Origin: Mermis nigrescens
Taxonomy: Eukaryota > Nematoda > Enoplea > Mermithida > Mermithidae
Assembly: GCA_036768485.1 (NCBI GenBank)
Contig: JAVLUZ010000273.1
Coordinates: forward strand, 128,963-192,962
Direction of reading: 5' to 3'
Length of the DNA: 64,000 nucleotides
Shown: one piece after another, positions 54,808 to 64,000 of the stretch
Numbering within the stretch: the first letter of the stretch is position 1
Layout: each line of letters opens with the position of its first letter
The notes under the pieces: model-generated
What the model was told of the DNA's origin: nothing
Databases searched by the model: none
What the model saw: only the letters and a program-made list of their open reading frames with translations
Program-made: the position numbers and the translations under genes

Positions 54808-56907
54808 GTAAGTTTCATTTCGGAATGCTTTTACTTTAGCTCTACTGTGCAACAGCAGCGCCAAAATCGGTTTTCTTATCGTTACCGTATCGTCGTCAAG
54901 ATCGCATTTACTGTATAGGCTTCAGTGGCTACAGATGCAGAGCACAGTGTAGCAGATCAAGAGGCATGGCTCAGATTTCCTTGAATTATCGATTAATAGC
55001 TGGCCGTTAAATGTTACATAAAGCAGCTCGAAACAATTGAGAAACATTTGTTGATAATTTTACTTCGCATTACACTATTCTCCAACGCTTAGTTAGAAAT
55101 TAGAATTCGCAATGCTTGTCATGTCAAACTTGGCCTTGCGTGGTTGCTCGGCCTTAAGGTTTAAGTTGGTTGGACCCCAGTTGACCCTATGCCAATGTTT
55201 GATCGAAAAAGTAATGCAAAAGACAAAACGGACAAGTAATAACTTTTTGCGAAAGTGACGCCATGAGGCTTATCAGCTCAATGGAACTATGCGGGGGAGG
55301 TCTAACCCCTCCCCACGCCTACGTGTGGTCGTGCTGTGCACCTTTGGTTGGCACATTTCTGTTATTAGCAGACATGCACGTGGGGGATGGTTTGGGGGGT
55401 CTAGACCATACATGGGCAGCAAGAGACTTCTGGTGGGATGAAATGGCCGAAAATGTTACTAAAAATATAGATCTAGGGGTCTACAGTAATCTGTGGGGGG
55501 GTTTAACTTTCGGGGTGTATACCCAGAACCCCACACGCCCATGTGTCGTCTAGACCCCCCCAAATGAAAAAATGGAAGATTTTATGGGTAAAATGAGGCA
55601 AAATGAATGCAAAAACGGATAAAAATTTACTGACAATTTTTGTCAGAAGTGCTTCAAATTGACCAAACTGTGTGATAACGTAGTTTTAACGCTATTGTAG
55701 CGCTTATACTAGATTTTAAGATCATTCTGGCCCGAAAAAGCTCCATTTTTGACCCCCGGATCGGCCATGCTGTGCATCTACGGTTATTAGTCCTCCAAAG
55801 TGTCTAGCATTTAGTTATTTGCTTCAATAGTGAGAATCGACTAACAGTAGCCGCGTGCGCATTAATGACAGAGCGGCTTGCTATTTTTGAAATGGTGGGT
55901 GTCGAGCTTGTCGCCTTTTAAGAGTGGCTACGTTTTCTGAGTCAACATGCTTTTTTGTACGCATAGGTTGTTTGCTTTGTTCCTCTGTACTTAATCGCTT
56001 AATAATCACTTTGACGATGTAAAAACATCTTCTTTTATGGGAATTCTTCGACACGCTTCTTGGCTCTATGTTAAATGACAGCAATGATTTTGAGTGTCTG
56101 ATTTCAATACTATTAAAGTGAATAAAAGCCGCATCTATTTTCCGTTTTACAATGTTATTCCGGTTCACAATTAGAAGTACTCTAGTCTAAATTTATGATC
56201 GAGAAAGCAGGTTTGATACATTTGTATAAAACCAGATGTTTTCTCAATCTAATAAGTTAATGAATATTTGCTTGATGATCATCCGTTTTCGCGTTTTCCC
56301 ACGTTCCCATTTTTATGCAATAGTTTCTCCGCATCACCTCATTGTCTTTAATTAAAAACACATTGCTTTTTATAAATTCATTTATAATGCTTTACTAACT
56401 GAAGTTTTCTACTTTTATCGTTTTGTACCATCTTTTGCTTTTTTAGCTGCTTGAAGCTAAAAATTTAGAACTTACGATGATTTTAACAAAAAATAAATTT
56501 TGATCGATTCTGTCATTGACCTGTGATTTTATCTTTAACATCTGAAATTTTATTTATTGCGTTCTATAGTTAGCTTTGCCCACTTGAACAAGCGCACGAG
56601 TCAGATAAATGCATTATTTACCTACTTCATACATTATATATATATATGTTGCAACTTCAACATCTCGAAATTTGACGAATATGGGCTTCAGAAATCTCGA
56701 ATAAGATTTTATAAAAATACGTATTTCTGGACATTATCGACGAAAAAGCTTATTCGTGATTGAATTGCCTGAATACCTACATTTATCCGATTGCATTTGA
56801 TGAGAAATACAGAGATCAACAGATTCAAATGCCTACTTGTTGCCCCTTTTCTTCTGATTCTCGTCCAATATTCTATTCTGATTGTGTTTATGTTTTTCCT
56901 CTTTCAG
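54808..56907. other. CHIC intron 4, 2.1 kb, with MITE-like tracts
   Basis: 55374-55560 (ATGCACGTGGGGGATGG to ACACGCCCATGTG) and 55560-55790 (inverted family H, ending CGGCCATGCTGTGCATC) are repeat segments. 54920-55370 and 55800-56900 are AT-rich with no supported gene; a (TA)n stretch of 12 bases lies near 56637. Confidence 0.6.
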
Positions 56908-56958
56908 GTCCTTGTGTTGCAGTTTTTGCCCAAGGCACCATTATCGTTACCGGACTGA
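56908..56958 (+). CDS. CHIC: CHIC1/2-like protein, exon 5 with stop codon
   Basis: Acceptor CCTCTTTCAG (AG 56906-56907) is followed by VLVLQFLPKAPLSLPD and TGA (56956-56958). Human CHIC2 ends VILIEFLPKTPIFRPD. The length, phase and motif order are the same, so this 16-codon exon is secure although far too short for ORF scanning. The five exons total 504 bp including the stop (167 residues; human CHIC2 has 165). Confidence 0.96.
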   Translation, partial: VLVLQFLPKAPLSLPD

Positions 56959-57103
56959 AAATGTTATTATAATCCGTGTGTCGGTCGATAGTGGGCGATC
57001 CAAAGACATATAAGTCGCCGTCGTTCATTTGAAATTTGCTTGTTTGATACTCATATATTGTCATGGCCGTTTTTAGGGTTGACTGGGATGCACGCCTTAC
57101 CAT

Positions 57104-57358
57104 CACACGTGGGCGTGGGGGGTTTGGGGTATGCACTTCCCCCCACCCCCGAAAGACCAAATACTTCAGAAACCTACCCCAGAATCCAATTTTTGAAATT
57201 TTTTCCTTTTTTCGCAATTTTTTGATGCCAATGGGTAGTGCTCGATGACAAACGTTGAAAAATGGTGTTTTTTCGCCATACCATCAGTTTTAAAGGCTAT
57301 TTCTTGACCTTTGTGAAATATTGCACCTCCCCCAGAATTTTGGTTTTGCCCACCTATG
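57104..57358. mobile_element. Family G MITE, inverted copy, perfect TSD
   Basis: The ends are CACACGTGGGCGTGGGG and TTTGCCCACCTATG. The TSD CTTACCAT is exact (57096-57103 and 57359-57366). It lies 145 bp after the CHIC stop, in or near the 3' untranslated region. Confidence 0.92.
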
Positions 57359-57366
57359 CTTACCAT

Positions 57367-57978
57367 GCATGTGCATTGTTGGAAGGGGTTAGCCCCAAGC
57401 ATTTTTACACGTTTTTTGCCCTAAAAACGATAAATGCGCGTCACAAACACCATTCTTTTATGTTTTTCAACATGCTCGTTCTTTGTATAACGTGAAAAAA
57501 ATTTCAAAAACATCCGAGTTCATTAAACAAAAAATAGTCAATGATAAATAAATGGCGCGATGTGCTTAAAATTTGGCGTTTTTGAGCTGAAAGATTGCTA
57601 AAACGCTCAGACAGCATATTTTTTACTTTTTCGGTAAATCGAAAATTCTGGGGGTCGACAGCGCACATGGGCATGAAGGTTTAGATCCCCAGTAAATCGA
57701 TCTACCCCTAGAATTAAATTGTAGGCATTTTTTGGATTTTTGCGGGCTTTACTCCACCCAGACCCCCCAAAATTTGGCTGCTGCCTATGTGTAGTCGGCA
57801 CTCGGCAGCTCTTCCGAGGGTCAAACCCCAGGAACAAATATGTCCCCTCCCCACCAGAAGTGCGCAGTATAGGAATCCTGGTGGTAAAACCAAAAACTTT
57901 TTCTAAAGTGCCTTTTTTGGGCTCAAAACGGTAGATAATATACATGGGCAGTAGTCGAATTCTGGTTGGTTTGGGTGG
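57367..57978. other. Downstream of CHIC: MITE-like tracts, possible polyadenylation signal
   Basis: ATAAATAAATGG near 57544 contains an AATAAA that could serve CHIC, but use is unproven. A repeat-like tract at about 57665-57800 (CACATGGGCATGAAGG to CCTATGTGTAGTC) has flanks GTCGACAG and GTCGGCAC, perhaps a decayed TSD. Confidence 0.45.
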
Positions 57979-57986
57979 TGTAAAAC

Positions 57987-59901
57987 TAGGGATGCAACGG
58001 ATATCCGGATCCATTATTATCCGGTATTATTTTGGATCCGGATCCGGTATTTTGAAAAATTAAGAACCGGATTGGGATCCGGATCCGGTATTTTTAAAAA
58101 ATAAGATCCGGATCCGTTATTTTTACAGTTTAAAACGGATCCTAAACGAATCCAAGAGATTATGTTAAAAGATCATTAAACCTTAAATTGTATTGAAGAA
58201 ACAACATCATTATGAGACAAAAGCTTTACTTTGATTGACTTAATACTCAAATTCAATGACAGGCAAATTGTATTTAAGAAACAGCAGCTTTTCTGCAACC
58301 AAAGAAAGTGGTAGATTGCTCAAAGTCATAAGCTCAAGTAACCGCTCATCTATATCAATTGATCTTGCATCACCGTTATTCCATTTTTTACCCTTAAATC
58401 GTACATAAGTTAATTAGGAATCCTCTCATAAAAATAAAATATTTCATACAGCAAGTAAGCATGCTTCCATTGTCATTTGCACTTTTTGCTTTTCATGTTT
58501 CAAAGCAGTCTTTTCGCAATCTGCGCGTTTTTCTGCAAAGGAAAGTAGACATGCCTGACGCGAATCTTCTACAATCTGTGCTTAACAAGAATACCTCTTT
58601 CCTTTTCTTAGATCTGCTGGGACTCCTCTGCTTTGAATTTTTATAATCCGCCGCATGCTTAGTTTGCAGACGCTTTTTCATACAAATGGTACCAGTGTTT
58701 TTTTGTATTCGGAAAAGATTTTTCCCGATGTACAAAAACTTTTCGGGACCGTCTTTGTACATGTACAAAGATTTTTGGGAGGACAAAAATTGCAAAAAAG
58801 GTCTGCAATTCGCAAAAATTTTCGGCGCTTTGCGAAGAAATGAGTAACTGTGTGTTTTATATATCTTTATAATGGCAGAAATTGGATTTCTAAAGGAAAA
58901 ATGTCAAATTTTTCGGCGCTTCGCGCCGTTTAGGATGATAGTGATTTTCGCTCTTGGAGACGCAGAAATTTGCTAAAATACACTACCAAAAGTCGAGCAA
59001 CTCTGTTTTTAACACACTAAAATCGCTACTGTACCATATTAAAGTATCCGAAAATTTGTGTGTACAAAATGTACAAAGATTTTTGGGAAGACAAAAACTG
59101 TAAAAAGGTGTAAAATTCCAAAAATTTCGAGCGCTTAGCGCCGAAATGAGTGATTGTTTGTCCTATATATCTTTAAAATAGCAGAATTTGCGTTTAGAAT
59201 GGAAAGATGTCAAATTATTCGGCGCTTCGCGCCATTTTGAGACAATTTTTAATAATTTTTGGCGTCAGAAACCCAGAAATTAGATAAAATACGCTACCAA
59301 AGATCGAAAACCCTGTTTTACCACACTAAAATCGCTACTGTACTATAGTACACAAAAATTTGCATGTACTAAGTGTACAAAGACTTTGGGGACCATCTTT
59401 GTCCAAGTACAAACAGACCTTGTGCAAAAAAAAACACTGGGTGGTACCCCTCCACCGCTTCTGGAATGCTTTGCTGCGCATAGATTACATTGCGATTTAG
59501 TTTCGTTATCAGCTAGCGTAAAATAGTTTCAGATAGGACTAGAAATGCTTTTGGCATTTCCGATTAATGAGAGGAAGACGCCAGATTCGTAATTTTTCAA
59601 GCTATAGCCGAATTAAGATCAATCCTGACCACTGAACCAAGCTCATGCAGCTTTGTTTATTTCATCATCCTACAGTAATTCTGCTTCTGAAACTAATGAG
59701 CACCGTACTTGCGAAAAAAGTATTAAAAAAATTGAGCGTTCACAATGCATATTCATGGATCCGGATCCGTTATTATCCGTTATTTTAATAATTAAAGATC
59801 CGGATCCGTTATTTTAAATTTTATGGATCCGGATCCGTTATTTTAAATTGTACGGATCCGGATCCGATGATATTGGAAAACCCGGATCCGTTGCATCCCT
59901 A
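57987..59901. mobile_element. hAT-type element (hAT8) with ATCCGGATCC arrays, perfect TSD
   Basis: The ends TAGGGATGCAACGGAT and ATCCGTTGCATCCCTA are perfect inverted repeats. The TSD TGTAAAAC is exact (57979-57986 and 59902-59909). The palindrome GGATCCGGATCC is repeated inside both ends (58005-58115 and 59757-59890). It contains the family F element at 58693-59439. The termini resemble element C, but the motif array is different. Confidence 0.95.
58693..59439. mobile_element. Family F hAT-like element nested in hAT8
   Basis: The ends CAGTGTTTTTTTGTATTCGG and GTGCAAAAAAAAACACTG are inverted repeats. The flanks AATGGTAC and GGTGGTAC match in six of eight (58685-58692 and 59440-59447). It contains TTTGTACATGTACAAAG and several CGGCGCTTCGCGCC hairpins (58914-58928 and 59220-59233). 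Confidence 0.88.
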
Positions 59902-59909
59902 TGTAAAAC

Positions 59910-60300
59910 TAGCAAAAATCTTAAGAACCGTGCTAAAAATTCAACTCTGGGGGTTCGCCGGATTCTCGAGGGTTTCAACTCAACCCCCTCCTTGCCCACG
60001 TATGGTGGATACGCGTCTAAAACACCATGTTTTGACTTTTCTGACGATGCTCTATTTTTCGTGAATGTGAACATTAAAAAATGTCTACAAAGTATCTAAT
60101 AAATTGGATAAAATATTGTCAAAAAAGAATTTAAGACGCGAAGCGCCGAAAATGCGACGCTATTGAGCAAGCTGATAGCTAAAAACGCTTGGGGCTTCAA
60201 ACCGCGGCTTTTCTACGAATTTTTCGGAAAACCGCAAATTCTGGGAGGGGCGAAAAACCTTTTGGGGTTTAAAATCCCTTAAGATCATATATGCTCTCCC
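59910..60300. repeat. Family I MITE, inverted copy
   Basis: GATGCTCTATTTTTCGTGAA, TTGAGCAAGCTGATAGCT and the terminal TAAGATCATATATG match family I in reverse. No TSD was resolved. Confidence 0.6.
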
Positions 60301-61329
60301 CACCCCCATCGGCCCAACAGCTGTCGAAGAAGCTGTTTTCTAATGATTTTTAGACATCATTTATCATAATTTTTACTATTTGCTCGAAAACCTTCGAATG
60401 GCATTTGACTTTGTGGCCATTTTTTTGCTCCAGAATTGTTTATTTTGTTCGAAAAAAGATTCGGTATTCGGTCGCTCGTGCAAATGTTCTTAAAAACGAA
60501 AGCATAAACACTTAGACGCAGAATTTTGAAGATTTTCGGAAGTTTTCTTGGTTAAATTCTGCATCAAAAGTTATACGCGTGAAATGCAAAAGAATTTAGC
60601 ACTTGAATCGTTAGTTTATAGGACCATTTTTGACGGTCTTTAGGAGAAGGTGGTTTGCTCCTCTCGCGAAAATCGTGGATGTGTCACATATTACGTGATA
60701 TACTTGGCTGTGCCAAAAGTCCTGCGGCTACTATGCACGATTATGTACATATGTAGCATCCAACAATGTTGAACATTTATCATATTTCTTCTACTCGTAA
60801 ACCAGGATGTATTTTTTCGGTCATTTATTTAAACGCTGTTTTAGTGGGAGATTTATATTTTTACAGCTAACAAAGATATCTGACCCACTTTTTTATCTCA
60901 GCTTTCTCGACTTTATAGTCTGCAATCAACTTCTTTTGAGCTGTGTTTTTGTATTAATTTTTTCGTTGCTCGAATCCGTTTTATACTTCATGATTACAAT
61001 ATTGACTGATGTATAGCTTTTCTGTAGTTTATTTGCGAATCGTGCGTTTGTCCTTAGTTATTGTAATTAATTGACTCAGCCTGCCGGTCCTGGGCAGTCA
61101 TCGCATATAATATGACATCTTGATAGGGAAGGAGCTTTCACTAAATTTTATCGTTATGCTTATTTCAATGCAGTTTATGTTCTATTTAGCAACGTGAAAT
61201 TGATAAGTGCACAATGCACAACGTGTACCTACCTAGTTTCATTTGTGCGAGAGCGTTGTCAATAAAAAATTCGCATGAGTAGGCTATAAAAGTGACTAGT
61301 CTGTTCCAAAATTCTTTTGGCTTTTACAG
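60301..61329. other. No gene recognised
   Basis: AT-rich sequence. The 69-codon frame at 60807-61016 is hydrophobic but has no supporting splice signals or homology that I recognise. Confidence 0.5.
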
Positions 61330-61415
61330 AAAGGTGATTCGGAAGCATTGAAAATTAAGTCGATCGACTCAAAGGCTTACTTTGTACTCACCTCTTTCGT
61401 CAACTGGTTGACTCA
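61330..61415 (+). CDS. Candidate exon of an unrecognised gene, followed by a MITE
   Basis: A good acceptor (TTTTGGCTTTTACAG, AG 61328-61329) is followed by an open frame KGDSEALKIKSIDSKAYFVL, then TSFVNWLT. Only this first part is unique; the continuation to 61548 is MITE sequence. No donor is visible before the MITE, so the insertion may have disrupted or extended the exon. The family is not recognised. Confidence 0.35.
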
Positions 61416-61417
61416 TA

Positions 61418-61578
61418 GTCTGTTTCACATAATTTCATGCATGAATTTTAAAATCATTGTCGACAAGAAGCTGACAAATTGCGATTATAGCATCGGTCTG
61501 TTATATAATTATCGTTATCTTCGGCTTACTGTCAATGAAAATTCTTAAAATTTATGCACAAAGTTATCTGAAACAGAC
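61418..61578. mobile_element. Mariner-type MITE Q, copy 1
   Basis: The TIRs GTCTGTTTCACATAA and TTATCTGAAACAGAC are flanked by TA on both sides (61416-61417 and 61579-61580). The interior is shared with the copy at 61843: GATTATAGCATCGGTCTG and GAAAATTCTTAAAATTTATG. TA target sites and short TIRs suit the Tc1/mariner group. Confidence 0.8.
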
Positions 61579-61842
61579 TAGTCAGTAGTCGCCTTATTAC
61601 ATGTTTCCAGATAATTTATTTGGCGCAGTGATTTATTTATTCAGTCATTTTTTATATCATTATACGAACTACACAATCATCTTTTTAAGATTTTCTACGC
61701 TTTGGAAACAAAACCTGTAGACACTTGGAACTTGACTAAAAATTCTAGAAATAATGTAATTCAATCAAATTGCTGGAGGTACCGATCAGCTTAGGTACTG
61801 AGTAGTACCCTACAAGCCGAACAGGTTTTAGTCTTGTCTATA

Positions 61843-62003
61843 GTCTGAATTTCACAACTTCGTTCATAAATTTTAAAACTATCTACGGCAATAAGCTGAC
61901 AGATTGCGGTTATGGCATAGATCTGATATTTAATTATCGTAATCCTCGACCTACTGCCGATGAAAATTCTTAAAATTTATGCACGAAGTTATGTGAAACG
62001 GAC
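61843..62003. mobile_element. Mariner-type MITE Q, copy 2
   Basis: The ends GTCTGAATTTCACAACTT and AAGTTATGTGAAACGGAC are flanked by TA (61841-61842 and 62004-62005). It is the same length and interior as copy 1, only 265 bp away. Confidence 0.8.
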
Positions 62004-62039
62004 TATAGTTTGTTCTGTTTGATTTAAACGAAGTATAAC

Positions 62040-62532
62040 TTGATTTTAAAGAGAAAAATGTCAAAATTTTCGGCGCGCAGCGCCGCCGCTTACTGTTCTT
62101 TCTTTTTGTAAAGCTCTAGCATTGCGTTTAAAAGTCTAAATCAGTCAAAACATCTTCATATTAAGTTATTAATTGGCAGTTTTCTTGTTAGAAGCTTGAA
62201 TTGTCGAAATAGTTTTGCACAAATTTGATAATTTACTGTTGTGTCAGACTATTAGTAACAGAGCTACAAAATGTTGGTTGTCAATAAAAAGGCCATACGA
62301 TTCCACACTAAAACGGCAAAATTTTCAAAAATTTCGGCGCTTTAATCCGCTTTACACTTTGTATTTTTGATTGTCAGAAATCCATAAATTAGCTAGACTA
62401 CACTACTAAAGGTCGAAAAACTCAGTTTTATCATACATAAGGTTGCTAGCATTCAATGCAAAGGTATGTACATAGTCTGAAAAACATTTTGTGTATGCCT
62501 CTCCCCTATCCAAAATCCTGGCTACTCCTCTG
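62040..62532 (-). repeat. Degraded family B element, inverted
   Basis: The segment 62050-62320 is the reverse complement of 43920-44200 (TTACTGTTCTTTCTTTTTGT, GTCAATAAAAAGGCC). The terminal CTGGCTACTCCTCTG lies at 62518-62532. The other end is missing, possibly removed near MITE Q. Confidence 0.7.
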
Positions 62533-63311
62533 TTATATAACTCAATATACATACTGTAGAATATCACTACTGTCCTATAAGTTTAAAACATTTTTGTAGA
62601 CACTTTAACCTTTTTCAAAAATGGAATATGAAAGAGACTATGTACATACATATAGTCAGAGGGTGGGCAAATCGGCCTTACTGTATGAAGCGAATTTAGC
62701 CAACCTTTTCACTAACCTCTCTTTTTACCATTTCTTATATTCTGTATTTAACGTTGATTAATGTTCTGTAGTATGTTACACGAAAGCTCGTGTATGCTTC
62801 GCAATTTTTGATTGAATGCAAATTTATTACAGCTATTTAAACTTAAGTAACAGTCATGCAAAATGCTGTGCATCGCAATTGATAAGCATACGAAGTTTTA
62901 TTATGCAAAATTGTATTACACAGTAGGCTGCCTAAAATCGTTTTTACAACTGATGGCTTGAGAGCTGAAAATTAAATTCCATTTGAAAGGTTTCTGTAAA
63001 ACAGACTATAGAGTTTTCCTATGTCTGTGTCAATTTTCAAAGTAAGTGGTCGCGTGCTAAAAATCTAAAACAACAAAATGTACTCTCAAATTTCCAATTC
63101 CGCCTACTTAAAAAAATTAAAAGTTAAAAAGTTAGAGAGGCAGATTGTGCACGTAAAATTTATTATATGTAAATAAATATAAGGTGCAGAAAGGAAGTTT
63201 TATTTTAAGCTCATAGCGGTTAAACTTTATAAAACTAGTTTACACTGATGATAGCATACTTGGTACGCAGTTAACCACTTTTTAAATGTCATGTGCGTTT
63301 TTTGCTTTTAG
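62533..63311. other. No gene recognised; intron-like
   Basis: AT-rich. A lone AAAACAGACTATAG near 62998 resembles a MITE Q end. It is followed by the acceptor of the next candidate exon. Confidence 0.5.
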
Positions 63312-63686
63312 ATGAATCTATCTAATGTAAAAACCTATTTGCTTGTTGCCGTTTCAAAAGAGGACGAAGCGTTCGTAACGACGAGTTCAGCAAGCGTAAA
63401 TAGTCTGACGGTGAAGAATTGCACAGAAAGTCGTACAAATGAAGTGACTTCGCCAACGACCTCTGCCAGCTCTAATACCGAAGCGCAGGCCTTAGAGGAA
63501 GATTGGGCATCATCGATTTTTCTGCAAGGCAGTTCATTTGCCAAAGTTCGAGACGAAACAGGGTGGTTGTCCCATGCGGCGCATCGAACTTTTTAAGAAG
63601 AACTATGAGGAATCGCAGGACCAAAAAAGTAAGAAAGCGGTATCAAAATCAAAAATGTTGACGACGCACACAAGAAAATCAAACAG
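63312..63686 (+). CDS. Candidate exon of an unrecognised gene, with a frame break
   Basis: Acceptor TTTTTTGCTTTTAG (AG 63310-63311) is followed by MNLSNVKTYLLVAVSKEDEA, a Ser/Thr-rich stretch, then EEDWASSIFLQGSSFAKVRD. At about 63550-63570 good coding character moves by one base: the first frame soon stops at 63594, while the +1 frame reads MRRIELFKKNYEESQDQKSK, then VSKSKMLTTHTRKSN, up to a donor CAG|GTACCT at 63687. So the exon either has a one-base indel (pseudogene, or error in the sequence) or uses two overlapping frames. The function is not recognised. The codon use and charge pattern look genuine. Confidence 0.5.
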
Positions 63687-64000
63687 GTACCTCATTCATG
63701 TTACATCGGACGATCACAAATGCGCATTTGGTGGTTTGGGGAGGGGGAAAAAGGAGCGGATCAAAACTTTCTGCAAAATATACTTATGTAGTAATTAAAT
63801 CGAGACTAGACAGTTTTGCCTAATTTATCTGTACTAATTCTCTCCTTTAATTTTTAACTCTTTATCTTTGATCTAATCGCTTCAGAAATATCTAAGACTA
63901 AGATCATCGTGCGCGTCAATCTGTGCATCACAATACATTTCTGTACATGGATCCAGCAAAGTTTTTTAAAAATATTCGTGAACTTTAGAATGCTATAAAG
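63687..64000. other. Right edge, no feature recognised
   Basis: Intron-like after the donor at 63687. GGTGGTTTGGGGAGGGGG near 63733 looks like a MITE fragment. Confidence 0.4.

Noticed and set aside
54808..54918. Extension of CHIC exon 4 to the stop at 54918
   Set aside because: A consensus donor (TAC|GTAAGT) and the conserved C-terminal exon at 56908 show that this is intron.

Overview
The window looks like animal (metazoan) nuclear DNA, probably from a repeat-rich invertebrate. It is AT-rich, its genes are cut into short exons with GT-AG introns, and most of the rest is transposon. I cannot name the species. Two animal gene families are recognisable, both on the + strand. The first is the 3' part of an SGSM1/SGSM2-like RabGAP gene (exons from about 0.7 or 3.06 kb to 17.5 kb). 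It encodes nearly the whole TBC domain, with both catalytic fingers visible. The second is a complete five-exon CHIC1/CHIC2-like gene (37,297-56,958; 167 codons) encoding a small cysteine-rich, probably palmitoylated membrane protein. Between them lies a short gene I do not recognise (about 18.8-19.7 kb). Exon-like segments of one or more further unrecognised genes lie near the right edge (61.3 and 63.3 kb).

Layout. 0-17.5 kb: SGSM exons and introns carrying small non-autonomous DNA elements (families I, J, G, K, N, O, R) and a tRNA-like sequence. 17.5-20.1 kb: intergenic repeats and the unknown gene. 20.1-25.7 kb: a possible long hAT-type element holding a CR1 fragment, a 196-bp tandem array, a complete hAT-type insertion with 8-bp target-site duplication (TSD), and a 1-kb foldback palindrome. 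25.8-31.3 kb: CR1-type non-LTR retrotransposons, including one nearly complete copy (26.2-29.98 kb, - strand) inserted into another CR1 lying on the + strand. 31.35-35.6 kb: two hAT elements, one inside the other. 37.3-57.0 kb: the CHIC gene. Its 14.7-kb intron 2 is mostly nested DNA transposons, up to five insertions deep. 57-60.3 kb: more hAT elements and MITEs. 60.3-64 kb: candidate exons, two mariner-type MITEs and a degraded family-B element.

The most striking feature is the density of hAT-like insertions with intact 8-bp TSDs (about 20). Several families carry their own short palindromic or GC-rich motif repeated near both ends. A hairpin-forming motif, GGCGCTTCGCGCC and variants, recurs inside several otherwise different families. 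Family letters (A-R) are labels made for this annotation only. I ran no similarity search: gene calls rest on remembered family motifs, and TSDs and terminal inverted repeats (TIRs) were read directly from the sequence.
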